Shown here in pieces: positions 17,674-26,695 of a stretch of 64,000 nt of DNA. Numbering within the stretch: the first letter of the stretch is position 1; each line of letters starts with the position of its first letter. The notes below the pieces were generated by a model. That model saw nothing but the letters and a program-made list of their open reading frames with translations, was not told where the DNA came from and searched no databases. Source of the stretch: Paracoccaceae bacterium. GTDB taxonomy: Bacteria; Pseudomonadota; Alphaproteobacteria; Rhodobacterales; Rhodobacteraceae. The position numbers and the translations under genes are program-made. The stretch lies in NCBI GenBank assembly GCA_024236495.1, contig JACKKJ010000002.1, positions 1 through 64,000 of the forward strand, read 5' to 3'.

Positions 17674-18741
17674 ATGGCCCTGCCCGTCCGGCAACAGGCG
17701 AAATACTGGGGAATCGCGCTGGCGATCATCTTCGCTGCGCTCTGGTTTCTCGGCGATGTGATCTTGCCGTTCCTCGTCGGCGGGGCGCTCGCCTATTTCC
17801 TTGACCCCGTCGCGGACCGGCTCGAACGGATGGGTCTGTCTCGCACGGCCGCGACCTCGGTCATCTCTATCGCGGCGCTCTTGGCCTTCACGTTGCTCGC
17901 GCTTCTTGTCGTGCCGATGCTCGTGCGCCAGCTCGTGCAACTGGTCAACGCGGCCCCGACGATCTTCGGTGAATTGCAGGGGTTCTTGCAAGAACGCTTC
18001 CCGCAACTCTTCGACAGCCAGAGCGTCGTCTACGAAACCCTGCAATCCATCGGCCAGACCATCAAGTCGCAGGGCGGACGCCTGGCCTCGGGGCTGCTGA
18101 CCTCTGCGCTGTCGGTCATCAATGCGATCGTCTTTCTGGTCGTGGTGCCGGTCGTCGCCTTCTACCTGCTTCTGGACTGGGACAGGATGGTCGCCACCGT
18201 TGACAGCTGGATGCCACGCGACCACGCCGGCGTGGTCCGGCAGCTGGCACGCGAGATCGACACCGTCCTGGCGGGCTTCGTGCGCGGTCAGGTCTCGGTC
18301 TGCCTGATCCTTGGTACCTTCTACTCGGTTGCCCTGATGATCGCCGGGCTTGACTTCGGCCTCATCATCGGTGCGATCGCCGGGGTGATCACCTTCATTC
18401 CCTACGTCGGCGCGCTCGTCGGTGGATCGCTTGCGATCGGGCTTGCCTTCTTCCAGTTCTGGGGGGAGTGGTGGCAGATCGGCGCTGTGGCCGCGATCTT
18501 CGCCGCGGGCCAGTTTCTTGAGGGCAACGTGCTGACCCCGCGGCTGGTCGGCCAGTCGGTCGGCCTGCATCCGGTGTGGCTCCTCTTTGCGCTGTCGGCC
18601 TTCGGCTCTGTCTTCGGTTTCGTCGGGATGCTGGTCGCGGTGCCGGTCGCCGCCTCGATCGGGGTTCTGGCGCGCTTCGGGATCGGCCGGTACCTCGACA
18701 GCCGCCTCTACCGCGGCCTCAGCGGCGGGGACGGGGCCTGA
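17674..18741 (+). CDS. AI-2E/PerM family permease-like membrane protein
   Basis: A 355-residue polytopic protein of the AI-2E transporter (PerM/YhhT) family, with about seven or eight membrane segments. It shows the family start YWGIALAIIFAALWFLGDVI, a central amphipathic domain (QLVNAAPTIFGELQGFLQER), and a C-terminal half with FIPYVGALVGG and the EGNVLTPRLVGQSVGLHP signature. Substrates differ across the family; some members are Na+/H+ antiporters. ATG 17674 is chosen for AAAGGAG 8 bases upstream. It ends one base before the Hda-like gene, so the two are co-transcribed. Confidence 0.87.
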   Translation: MALPVRQQAKYWGIALAIIFAALWFLGDVILPFLVGGALAYFLDPVADRLERMGLSRTAATSVISIAALLAFTLLALLVVPMLVRQLVQLVNAAPTIFGELQGFLQERFPQLFDSQSVVYETLQSIGQTIKSQGGRLASGLLTSALSVINAIVFLVVVPVVAFYLLLDWDRMVATVDSWMPRDHAGVVRQLAREIDTVLAGFVRGQVSVCLILGTFYSVALMIAGLDFGLIIGAIAGVITFIPYVGALVGGSLAIGLAFFQFWGEWWQIGAVAAIFAAGQFLEGNVLTPRLVGQSVGLHPVWLLFALSAFGSVFGFVGMLVAVPVAASIGVLARFGIGRYLDSRLYRGLSGGDGA

Positions 18742-18742
18742 G

Positions 18743-19429
18743 ATGTCACGGCAGCTGACGTTCGATCTGCCGGTGCGTCCTGCACTGGGCCGGGAAGATT
18801 TCTTCGTCTCCCCGACGAACGCGATCGCTCTCTCGGTCCTGGACGGGCCAGGCGACTGGCCACAGGGCAAGATGTTCCTTCTCGGGCCGGAGGGCTCGGG
18901 CAAGACGCATCTCTCACAGGTCTTCGCGGCCATGACCGGTGCGCTTGTCGTCCGGGGCGATGCGCTGGCGCGCAGCGACATAGCCGCTCTCGCGACGGCA
19001 CCTGCCATCGTCGTCGAGGACGCCGACCGGATCGCGGGCAATGTTGCGGCGGAAACCGCGCTGTTCCATCTGCACAATCTGGCACTTGCCGAACACAGGC
19101 CGCTTCTGATCACGGCGCGCACGGCGCCCGCGCACTGGCCCGTCACGCTCCCTGATCTGGCCAGCCGCCTGCAGGCGACGCAGATCGTGGCGCTTGCCGC
19201 GCCAGACGATGCGTTGTTGGCTGCCGTCTTGCTCAAGCACTTTACCGACCGGCAGATCCGCGTGCCTGCAACGCTGATCCCCTGGTTGGTTGCACGGATG
19301 GACCGTTCCTTCGCCTGCGCCCGCGATATCGCGGCGGCGCTGGATGCCCGTGCCCTGGCCGAGGGACGCCCGATCGGGCAAAGGCTTGCGGCCGAGGTTC
19401 TGGACAGTTTGCGCATGCAGGGTCAATGA
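18743..19429 (+). CDS. DnaA-related Hda-like regulator
   Basis: A 228-residue protein related to the AAA+ domain of DnaA, as in Hda, which with the beta clamp promotes hydrolysis of DnaA-bound ATP after initiation. QLTFDLP at residues 4-10 is a plausible beta-clamp-binding motif. Walker A is GPEGSGKT (48-55). The Walker B region is VVEDAD, and the C-terminal DnaA-like helices end ALAEGRPIGQRLAAEVLD. The start is ATG 18743, 1 base after the permease stop. The next gene, ppk, starts 42 bases later. A role in replication control is inferred from family resemblance. Confidence 0.82.
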   Translation: MSRQLTFDLPVRPALGREDFFVSPTNAIALSVLDGPGDWPQGKMFLLGPEGSGKTHLSQVFAAMTGALVVRGDALARSDIAALATAPAIVVEDADRIAGNVAAETALFHLHNLALAEHRPLLITARTAPAHWPVTLPDLASRLQATQIVALAAPDDALLAAVLLKHFTDRQIRVPATLIPWLVARMDRSFACARDIAAALDARALAEGRPIGQRLAAEVLDSLRMQGQ

Positions 19430-19471
19430 TGGCGTCATCTTTCCGTTACAGAGGCCGCGCATAAGCCCGCC

Positions 19472-21637
19472 ATGACGCAAGCCGATTTCCTCAAGGCCCC
19501 GCTCGCCAAGCCCGTCACCCTGCCCGAGACGGAGACGGCAGGGCCCCGGCGTTTCTTCAACCGCGAACTGTCCTGGCTTGCCTTCAACTGGCGCGTCCTG
19601 GACGAGGCGCGCAACCCGCGCGTCCCCCTTCTGGAACGGGTGCGGTTCCTTTCGATTTCGGCGACCAACCTTGATGAGTTCTACACGGTCCGGGTCGCCG
19701 GCCTGCGAGAGCTTCGTCGCGCGGGGAATGCAACACCGGCAGCCGACGGGCTGACGCCCGCCGAACAACTGGTGCTGATCAACGCCGATGCGCGGCGACT
19801 GATGAATGCCCAGCAATCGGCCTGGAACAGGCTCAAGCGGGAAATGGAGGCGGCCGGGATCGCGCTTCTGACCCGGTCGAAGCTTGGCCGCAAGGACGAG
19901 AAGTTCCTAGAGGACTATTTCCTCAATCAGGTGTTCCCGGTGCTTTCGCCGCTGGCCATCGACCCGGCCCACCCGTTCCCGTTCATTCCGAACACAGGCT
20001 TTTGCCTGGCACTGCAGCTTGAACGCGCCTCCGACAAGCGGACGTTGCAGGCGCTCTTGCCGATCCCGCAGCAGATCGCGCGCTTCGTCGCGCTGCCGGG
20101 CGGCACGCGGTTCCTTCCGATGGAGGAGCTTCTGTTGTTGCATCTGGGGTCGCTCTTCCCCGGATACAGGGACACCGGGCACTGCACCTTCCGGGTTCTG
20201 CGCGACAGCGATATCGAGGTCGAGGACGAGGCAGAAGACCTTGTGCGCGAATTCGAAACCGCGCTGAAACGACGGCGGCGCGGACAGGTCATCCGCATGA
20301 AGATCACCGCGGGCGCCCCCGAGGCATTGCGCGCGCTGATCATGGACGAACTTGGCGTCGCCCCTGATGAGGTGGTGGAGGTCAAGGGCATGGTCGGCAT
20401 GGCCGACCTGAAGGAACTTGTGCTGGACAGCCGGCGCGACCTTCTTTGGCCGTCCTTCACCCCGCGCGTTCCCGAGCGCGTGCAGGATCACGAAGGCGAC
20501 ATGTTCGCTGCGATCCGACAGAAGGACATGCTTCTGCATCACCCCTACGAGACGTTCGACATGGTGATCCGCTTCATCGAACAGGCGGCGCGCGACCCGA
20601 ACGTACTGGCGATCAAGCAGACGCTCTACCGCACCTCGCACGACAGCCCGATCGTCAGCGCCCTTTGCGAGGCCGCCGAGGCCGGGAAATCGGTGACGGC
20701 CCTCGTCGAACTGAAGGCCCGCTTCGACGAGGCGGCCAATATCCGCCAGTCGCGGCGCCTCGAACGGGCGGGGGCGCATGTCGTCTACGGTTTCGTCAAC
20801 TACAAGACCCATGCCAAGATCTCGACCGTGGTGCGGCGCGAGGGCGATCACCTTGTCACCTATACCCACTACGGCACCGGCAACTATCACCCGATCACCG
20901 CGCGTATCTACACCGACCTCAGCCTGTTCACCTGCGATCCGGCGCTGGGGCGCGATGCCACCAAGGTCTTCAACTACCTGTCGGGCTACGTCCAGCCAGA
21001 GGGGCTCGAAAACCTCGCGATCTCGCCCATCAGCCTGAAAAGCCGCCTTCTGGAACTGATCGCGGAAGAGGCGGACCACGCCCGCGCGGGGCGGCCTGCG
21101 CAGATCTGGGTCAAGCTCAATTCTCTGATCGAACCGAATGTCATCGACGCGCTTTACGCCGCCAGCCAGGCGGGCGTGAAGATCGATCTTGTCGTGCGCG
21201 GGATCTGCGGCGTTCGCCCCGGCATCAAGGGGCTGAGCGAGAATATTCGGGTGAAGTCGATCGTCGGCCGGTTCCTGGAACACAGCCGGATCGTGTGCTT
21301 CGGCGCCGGCCACGGCCTGCCCTCGAAGAAGGCGAAGGTCTTCATCTCCTCGGCGGACTGGATGGGACGCAACCTGTCGCGCAGGGTTGAAACGCTGGTG
21401 GAGATCAAGAACGATACCGTCAAGTCTCAGATCGTCAGCCAGATCATGGCGGCGAACCTTGCCGACGAGGCACAAAGCTGGGTGCTGCGTCCTGACGGCC
21501 GCTATGAACGCGACCTGCCGGAGGGCAAGGACGATCTGTTCAACTGCCACCGGTTCTTCATGGAGAACCCCTCGCTTTCGGGGCGGGGATCGGCCGGGGC
21601 CAAGGATGTCCCGAAACTTGCCCATTCGATGGACTGA
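19472..21637 (+). CDS. ppk: Polyphosphate kinase 1
   Basis: A 721-residue enzyme that makes polyphosphate from the gamma-phosphate of ATP, reversibly. The N-terminal domain begins RRFFNRELSWLAFN (26-39) and contains SISATNLDEF. The catalytic part shows KTHAKI with the phosphorylated His at H447, and THYGTGNYH at 465-473. The C-terminal phospholipase D-like half includes VRGICGVRPG. It is followed by ppx after 10 bases, so synthesis and breakdown of polyphosphate are encoded together. Confidence 0.96.
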   Translation: MTQADFLKAPLAKPVTLPETETAGPRRFFNRELSWLAFNWRVLDEARNPRVPLLERVRFLSISATNLDEFYTVRVAGLRELRRAGNATPAADGLTPAEQLVLINADARRLMNAQQSAWNRLKREMEAAGIALLTRSKLGRKDEKFLEDYFLNQVFPVLSPLAIDPAHPFPFIPNTGFCLALQLERASDKRTLQALLPIPQQIARFVALPGGTRFLPMEELLLLHLGSLFPGYRDTGHCTFRVLRDSDIEVEDEAEDLVREFETALKRRRRGQVIRMKITAGAPEALRALIMDELGVAPDEVVEVKGMVGMADLKELVLDSRRDLLWPSFTPRVPERVQDHEGDMFAAIRQKDMLLHHPYETFDMVIRFIEQAARDPNVLAIKQTLYRTSHDSPIVSALCEAAEAGKSVTALVELKARFDEAANIRQSRRLERAGAHVVYGFVNYKTHAKISTVVRREGDHLVTYTHYGTGNYHPITARIYTDLSLFTCDPALGRDATKVFNYLSGYVQPEGLENLAISPISLKSRLLELIAEEADHARAGRPAQIWVKLNSLIEPNVIDALYAASQAGVKIDLVVRGICGVRPGIKGLSENIRVKSIVGRFLEHSRIVCFGAGHGLPSKKAKVFISSADWMGRNLSRRVETLVEIKNDTVKSQIVSQIMAANLADEAQSWVLRPDGRYERDLPEGKDDLFNCHRFFMENPSLSGRGSAGAKDVPKLAHSMD

Positions 21638-21647
21638 GGGAAATCCG

Positions 21648-23228
21648 ATGCCGAAGAAGACCACAGAGAGGCGTGGCAAGGCGAAGAAGCACGCCAACCC
21701 GGCGGAGGACGACATCGCCCTATTCGGTCGCCCGCTGTTCGACGACCCTACTACCCGCGCGCTCGAGCGGGTTGGCGTCGTCGATGTCGGTTCCAACTCG
21801 GTCCGTCTTGTGGTGTTCGACGGCGCCGCCAGAAGTCCCGCCTATTTCTACAACGAAAAGGTTCTGGCCGGGCTTGGGCAGGGTCTCGCGAAGACCGGCC
21901 GGCTGAACCCGCAGGGCCGCATCCGCGCGCTTGCGGCGTTGAAGCGTTTTGCCGCGCTGGCCAAGGGAATGCGGCTGCCGTCGCTGACCTGCGTCGCCAC
22001 CGCCGCCGTGCGCGAGGCCGAGGACGGGCCGGAATTCCAGGCCGAGGTCGAACGGGCGACGGGCCTGAAGCTTTGGGTCATCGACGGGCAGGAAGAAGCA
22101 CGCCTATCGGCACAGGGGGTGCTGCTTGGATGGCCCGAGGCCGAGGGGCTGGTGTGCGACATCGGCGGCAACTCCATGGAACTGGCGGAGGTGTCAAAGG
22201 GCAAGGTCGGGCGGCGCATCACGTCCCCGCTGGGCCCTTTCCGCCTGCAGCAGATCAAGGGCGGCAAGAAGGGCGTTGCAGACTTCATCCGCACCGAGGT
22301 CGAAAAGCTGGCCTCGGCGGTCGGGACCGGGCACGAACGCATCTACCTTGTCGGCGGATCCTGGCGCGCCTTCGCGCGGCTGGACATGGAACGGCGCAAG
22401 TATCCGATGACGGTCCTGCACGAATACCGGATGGGGCCGCAATCCGTCCTGCAAACCGTTCACTGGATTGCCGAAAATGACCTGGAGGCGCTCCGCTCGA
22501 AGACCGGCACCTCGGCCGCGCGGATGGAACTTGTCCCCCTCGCCAGCCAGGTGCTTCGGCAAATGGTGCTGACCTTCCACCCTAAGGAAATCGACGTTTC
22601 TTCCTATGGCATCCGTGAGGGTCTCCTCTATGAGCAGATGCCGGAACGGCTCAGGCTCCGCGATCCTCTGATCGAGGCCTGCCGCCATGCCGAACGGACG
22701 TCGGCGCGCATGCCCGGGTTCGGCAAGAAGCTTTATACTTTCCTGCTCCCTCTCTATCACGGCGCGACCTACGAAAAGCTACGCCTCATACGCGCTGCCT
22801 GCCTTTTGCATGACACGACCTGGCGCGCGCACCCGGACTATCGCGCCGAGGTCTGCTTCGACAATGCCACGCGCGCAAACCTTGGTGGGCTCAGCCATTC
22901 CGAACGGGTCTTCCTCGGGCTGGCGCTCTTGCACCGGTACAAGAATTCGCGCGCCGGATCGCGGCTGGAGCCGCTGTTCACCCTGCTCAGCGACCGGCAG
23001 ATCAAGGAGGCGGAAGTGCTGGGCAAGGCGATGCGCTTTGGCGCGATGTTCGCCATCCGGTCACCGGACGAGGCCGGTACGCTTGCCTGGCGGCCGAAGA
23101 AGAAAGTGCTGGAGCTGACGCTGAACCGCGATGCAGAGGCGCTGTTCGGCGAGGTTGCCGAAGCACGGTTCAAATCGCTGGCAGATGCCCTTGGCGCCCA
23201 GGCCGAGGTCAAGCTGGCGGCGGAGTGA
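21648..23228 (+). CDS. ppx: Exopolyphosphatase / Ppx-GppA family phosphatase
   Basis: A 526-residue protein of the ASKHA-fold Ppx/GppA family that hydrolyses polyphosphate ends or pppGpp. VGVVDVGSNSVRLVVFDG forms the first phosphate loop near residue 42, and VCDIGGNSMELAEV forms the second. The C-terminal half is HD-like (RAACLLHDTTWRAHPDY), as in long Ppx proteins. The first 30 residues are basic and poorly conserved. ATG 21648 lies 10 bases after the ppk stop, with GAGGGAAA upstream. The pairing with ppk favours exopolyphosphatase over GppA activity. Confidence 0.92.
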   Translation: MPKKTTERRGKAKKHANPAEDDIALFGRPLFDDPTTRALERVGVVDVGSNSVRLVVFDGAARSPAYFYNEKVLAGLGQGLAKTGRLNPQGRIRALAALKRFAALAKGMRLPSLTCVATAAVREAEDGPEFQAEVERATGLKLWVIDGQEEARLSAQGVLLGWPEAEGLVCDIGGNSMELAEVSKGKVGRRITSPLGPFRLQQIKGGKKGVADFIRTEVEKLASAVGTGHERIYLVGGSWRAFARLDMERRKYPMTVLHEYRMGPQSVLQTVHWIAENDLEALRSKTGTSAARMELVPLASQVLRQMVLTFHPKEIDVSSYGIREGLLYEQMPERLRLRDPLIEACRHAERTSARMPGFGKKLYTFLLPLYHGATYEKLRLIRAACLLHDTTWRAHPDYRAEVCFDNATRANLGGLSHSERVFLGLALLHRYKNSRAGSRLEPLFTLLSDRQIKEAEVLGKAMRFGAMFAIRSPDEAGTLAWRPKKKVLELTLNRDAEALFGEVAEARFKSLADALGAQAEVKLAAE

Positions 23229-23261
23229 AGCCCGTCGGCCGCTTGCGGGCGGGCGCGGCCG

Positions 23262-23606
23262 TCAGATATCGACCTCGCCGTTCGGACCGAACTCGATCGG
23301 CGCCTGAGGGATCTTGCGGCGCAGGATGATGTCGCCGTTTGGCAGACGTTCGGGCGCTTGGTAGTTGCCCAGATCGCCGATCATGTCGGCAAGTTCGGCC
23401 AGGTGCGGCTCAAGCCCGGCCATCGCCCCTTCCAGCCCGTCGCGCATTTCGTCAAGCTTCGGCCCGATGTCGTCAAGCATCGAACGCATGATGATCTTCG
23501 CGCCTTCCTCAAGCAGGCTGAACCCGTCTTCCGGCTCCGCCTCGGGCGTGTCGGCGGCGGCGGGCATGGCCAGGGCAAGGGCGAAAAGGGCGGCTGTGCA
23601 TCTCAT
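23262..23606 (-). CDS. Small secreted protein of unknown function
   Basis: A 114-residue protein with a clear signal peptide (MRCTAALFALALAMPAAADT). The mature part is acidic and helical (LLEEGAKIIMRSMLDDIGPK) and ends in a short strand-rich tail (NGDIILRRKIPQAPIEF). I recognise it as a conserved Rhodobacterales periplasmic protein without a known role. It lies 33 bases after the convergent ppx gene and 44 bases after the nuclease gene upstream of it. Confidence 0.65.
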   Translation of the reverse strand: MRCTAALFALALAMPAAADTPEAEPEDGFSLLEEGAKIIMRSMLDDIGPKLDEMRDGLEGAMAGLEPHLAELADMIGDLGNYQAPERLPNGDIILRRKIPQAPIEFGPNGEVDI

Positions 23607-23650
23607 GGCGCCAATATAGACGAATTCCCGGCAAATTTACAGGGCCAGGC

Positions 23651-24682
23651 TCAAAGCGGCAGATCGATCGTCACCGGAAAATGGTCTGACGCCGCCAGCA
23701 ACGCATCGCGCAGTTCGGGAACGCAGTAGCATCCCGCGTCGTCGAACGGATGCCAGATCCGCCACTTCGGCGACAATGCGCGCAGATCGGGTGAAACCAT
23801 CATGTAGTCGAGCAGCGCCGAGAAATAGGCCCCCTTGTCGTCCAGATAGAACCGCGCTGTCGATGGGATCGCCGCCAGCTTCTTGCCGAAGGCAACCCTT
23901 GCATGGGGATCGAACAACCGAAGCTCCCGTGGTTCGTCCCAGCCAAGCACGATTTCCACTCCGGACCGGCCGAACAGCTTTTCGTATTCGTCAAGGCCCG
24001 GGCCATCGTTGAAGTCGCCAAGCACGATAAGGCTCTCCTGCGCCTTCAGATGTTCCAGCACCCTTTCGCGCAGCCAGATGCATTGCGCCAATTGCTTGCG
24101 ACGGTTCTCGATCGCAAGGCGATGTATCTGCGCCTCGGTCGAGGCGCCATGCGGCGCCTTGGATTTCACATGAACGCCGATCATCCGGAATGCCTTGCCC
24201 GAGGCGGACGTCGCGGCGACCTCGAGCGGTGGCTTCGAGAACCGCACGAGATCGAGGCTTGCATCGATGTTCAGGTCGATCTTGTAGCTTGAATCGAAGC
24301 GCGGGCTTGCGGTTCCGTCGATTGGCTGATCCGGCAGTCCGATCGGATCGTGTTCCACAGTCAGCTTGTCGGGATCGTAAAGAAGCGCGATTTCCTGCTG
24401 CGTTTCGTTCTCATAGCCAAGAAGTGCCTTTCGCGTCCGCAGCTCGTAGCGCGCCGCGAAGGCTTCCAGCATGTCCACCGTCTTGCGGTGGCGGTTGTTG
24501 TCGGGCGCTTCGATGATCATGACGGCATCGGCATCGATCGCCGTGAACACGATGCCGAGCGACCCAAGCTGGTCCGCGCGCGTCACATTGTAGCGCGACG
24601 ACCATTCCCCGTCCTCCAGAAGCGCCCCATGCTTGTCGAAGAGATTGGAAAACCACTCGACATTGTAGGTGGCGATCCGCAT
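23651..24682 (-). CDS. Endonuclease/exonuclease/phosphatase family protein
   Basis: A 343-residue enzyme of the DNase I-like EEP fold. It begins MRIATYNVEWFS with the conserved Asn. MIIEAPDNN carries the metal-binding Glu, IVLGDFNDGPG has the catalytic Asp-Asn pair, and SDHFPVTIDL near the C-terminus holds the general base His. No signal peptide is seen, so it should act in the cytosol. Substrates in this fold range from DNA to inositol phosphates and sphingolipids, so none is claimed. It starts 3 bases after the stop of the DnaJ-like gene and is probably co-transcribed. Confidence 0.87.
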   Translation of the reverse strand: MRIATYNVEWFSNLFDKHGALLEDGEWSSRYNVTRADQLGSLGIVFTAIDADAVMIIEAPDNNRHRKTVDMLEAFAARYELRTRKALLGYENETQQEIALLYDPDKLTVEHDPIGLPDQPIDGTASPRFDSSYKIDLNIDASLDLVRFSKPPLEVAATSASGKAFRMIGVHVKSKAPHGASTEAQIHRLAIENRRKQLAQCIWLRERVLEHLKAQESLIVLGDFNDGPGLDEYEKLFGRSGVEIVLGWDEPRELRLFDPHARVAFGKKLAAIPSTARFYLDDKGAYFSALLDYMMVSPDLRALSPKWRIWHPFDDAGCYCVPELRDALLAASDHFPVTIDLPL

Positions 24683-24685
24683 GGC

Positions 24686-25369
24686 TCAGGCCGCCTTCTT
24701 GCCGCTGATCTGTTCCCAGGCGCGGTTCACCGCGACAAGCCGCGCATGGGCCATCTGCAGCGCCTCCTCCGGCAGTCCGCGTGCGACCAGGCGGTCGGGG
24801 TGGTGTTCGCGCACAGCCCTGCGCCAGGCCGCGCGAATTTCGTCGAAAGGCGCTTCAGGCGAGACACCCAGAACGTCGTAGGGGTCGGCCTCTGCGTCGG
24901 GGACGAACCGCCCCAGGAGTGATCGGAAGCACCGGTCACCGATCCCGAATATGGCCGCCACGTCGCGCAGAAAGGCATCTTCGTGGGGGTGGTACTCGCC
25001 ATCCGCGACCGCGATATGGAAAAGACCCTCCATCAGATCGACCAGCACCGGATCGCCCGGCCCGAACATCGCCGCGATCTTGCGCGCGTAAAGGTCGAAG
25101 CCCGCGACATCGGTACGCGCCAGGTTGAAGACACGCGCCGCGTCCGCCTCGTCGCCGGGGGCAATGGTGAAGACCTCGCGAAAGGCGGCGACCTCGTGGC
25201 GCGTGACCTGCCCGTCGGCCTTCGCCATCTTCGCACCCAGGGCGATGACCGCAATCGTGAAGGCCACCGAACGCTCGGGCGGAGTGCGCAGCCTTTCGAA
25301 GACAGCCGCCAGCCCCTCGCCCTTGGCAAGGGCGGCGATGGCCTCGGATATGCGGGTCCAGATCGACAT
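24686..25369 (-). CDS. DjlA-like J-domain protein with TerB domain
   Basis: A 227-residue co-chaperone. A TerB-like helical domain (about 30-155) with FTIAVIALGAKMAKADGQVT is followed by a J domain (about 162-225) that has DPYDVLGVS and the essential HPD tripeptide at 190-192. J domains stimulate DnaK ATPase. No membrane segment is present at the N-terminus, unlike E. coli DjlA. It lies in an operon with the EEP-family gene. Confidence 0.88.
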   Translation of the reverse strand: MSIWTRISEAIAALAKGEGLAAVFERLRTPPERSVAFTIAVIALGAKMAKADGQVTRHEVAAFREVFTIAPGDEADAARVFNLARTDVAGFDLYARKIAAMFGPGDPVLVDLMEGLFHIAVADGEYHPHEDAFLRDVAAIFGIGDRCFRSLLGRFVPDAEADPYDVLGVSPEAPFDEIRAAWRRAVREHHPDRLVARGLPEEALQMAHARLVAVNRAWEQISGKKAA

Positions 25370-25408
25370 GAGGGCACTTTAGCCGCAGCGCGGCGAAATG
25401 TCAGCGCG

Positions 25409-25897
25409 TCAAAGCATCTTCATCATCAAGACAAGATCGAGCCAGCGGCCGAACTTGCGCCCGACCTCGGGAATACGCGCGACGGTGCGAAACCCCATGC
25501 GGCCGTGAAACGCCACCCCGTCGGCGTTCTCCCCCGAAACCCCGGCAAAAAGCGTATGCGCCCCGCCTGCGCGGGCGTGATCCTCGATCGCGGTCATCAA
25601 GATCCGCCCGGCGCCCTGCCCGCGTGCGGCGGGGTCCAGCATGATCGAATGTTCCATCGCATGCGCATAGCCGCTACCGCCCCTGAACTGGGCATAGGTC
25701 GCGAACCCAACGAAGCCCCCCCCGGCCTCGGCCACCATGAACTCGCGCCCTGCCGCGCGGCGCTCGGCGATCATCGCATCCAGACCCTCGGCCGTCTTGA
25801 GGTCGCTGGTGAAGGTGACGGTCGTATCACGGATGAACCCGTTCCAAAGCGAAAGGACGGCGGGAAGATCGGCGGGCGTCGCCGGGCGAACGATCAT
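25409..25897 (-). CDS. GNAT family N-acetyltransferase (phosphinothricin-acetyltransferase-like)
   Basis: A 162-residue acetyltransferase of the Pat/Bar subgroup. It starts MIVRPATPADLPAVLSLWNG and has the subgroup features YAHAMEHSIMLDPAARGQGAG (acetyl-CoA pyrophosphate loop R-G-Q-G-A-G) and HTLFAGVSGENADGVAFH. These enzymes acetylate amines such as methionine analogues; the true substrate here is unknown. The ATG overlaps the stop of the VOC gene by 4 bases. Confidence 0.87.
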   Translation of the reverse strand: MIVRPATPADLPAVLSLWNGFIRDTTVTFTSDLKTAEGLDAMIAERRAAGREFMVAEAGGGFVGFATYAQFRGGSGYAHAMEHSIMLDPAARGQGAGRILMTAIEDHARAGGAHTLFAGVSGENADGVAFHGRMGFRTVARIPEVGRKFGRWLDLVLMMKML

Positions 25898-26502
25898 TCC
25901 AGCACCCTGGTTCCATGCGGGGTCGAGAAGGTGGCGCGAAAGGCTTTTTGCCCGGCCAGGACCACGATGCGTTCATCGTTCAGCGGCAGGGCCGCCCTCA
26001 GGGCCATCGCGTCGGGATGCGCGATCTCCAGCCGGATCAGCCGGATCCCGGCATCGGCCAGACGGTCCTGCGGCTTCAACCCGCCCTGCCACTCGATCAG
26101 CGCGGGAAAGGCGTCGTCGAATGGCAACCGCCCGTCCGCGGGGATGCCCATGCGCCACCGGAAATCGCCGCGCGCCAGGGGCGTGGCCACGCCGCTGGCG
26201 CGCGGTGCAAGGGCCAGCGCGTCCTCCAGCCTGTCGGTGCGGACGATCCAGTTGGTCAGGCGGGGCGGCCCGGAAAACTCGTCAAGCCGGAACCAGCGTG
26301 GCCAGTCGGGGCGTGGCGCGTCGGGGTCTATGGCGATGGCTTCCAGGTAGACGTCCGGCCCCAGCCCCAGAAGCCGGTTGTGTGTTCCCATGTGGTCGTG
26401 CCGGCCGATCGGCCCGAGCGCGCAGCCAAGCGATGCCTCGACATGTGCCACCGCTGCCTCCAGCGTCGCGCCCGCAACCGCGATGTGATCAAGCTCAAGC
26501 AT
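25894..26502 (-). CDS. VOC-fold glyoxalase-like protein
   Basis: A 202-residue protein of the glyoxalase-like (PF13468-type) group. It begins MLELDHIAVAGATLEAAV, followed by GPIGRHDHMGTHNRLLGL, which are characteristic of this subfamily of metal-dependent vicinal-oxygen-chelate proteins. ATG 26502 is chosen because the family begins with LDHI; the frame continues upstream without similarity. Overlaps the GNAT gene. Reaction unknown. Confidence 0.82.
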   Translation of the reverse strand: MLELDHIAVAGATLEAAVAHVEASLGCALGPIGRHDHMGTHNRLLGLGPDVYLEAIAIDPDAPRPDWPRWFRLDEFSGPPRLTNWIVRTDRLEDALALAPRASGVATPLARGDFRWRMGIPADGRLPFDDAFPALIEWQGGLKPQDRLADAGIRLIRLEIAHPDAMALRAALPLNDERIVVLAGQKAFRATFSTPHGTRVLE

Positions 26503-26695
26503 GCCCCCCCCGCCTCGGCCGTCACCACAACATCCCGGGGAAAAGCCCCCGCGGCAAGCCCCGGCACGATTTCGCGTGCGGCCGCGGTTTTTTCTCCACA
26601 TATGGCCATGGCGAGCTCCTGAACGGCCATTTTTCTGTTGATTTTGCGCAAGCTGGCCCCATGTCAGACCGAACGCGTAAAAGACAGGACAGTTC

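Noticed and set aside
17518..19416. 632-residue antisense frame over the PerM-like and Hda-like genes
   Set aside because: Low-complexity shadow frame opposite two supported genes.
19907..21796. 629-residue antisense frame over ppk
   Set aside because: Shadow of a well-supported polyphosphate kinase gene; composition biased to Arg, His and Asp as expected from antisense of GC-rich codons.
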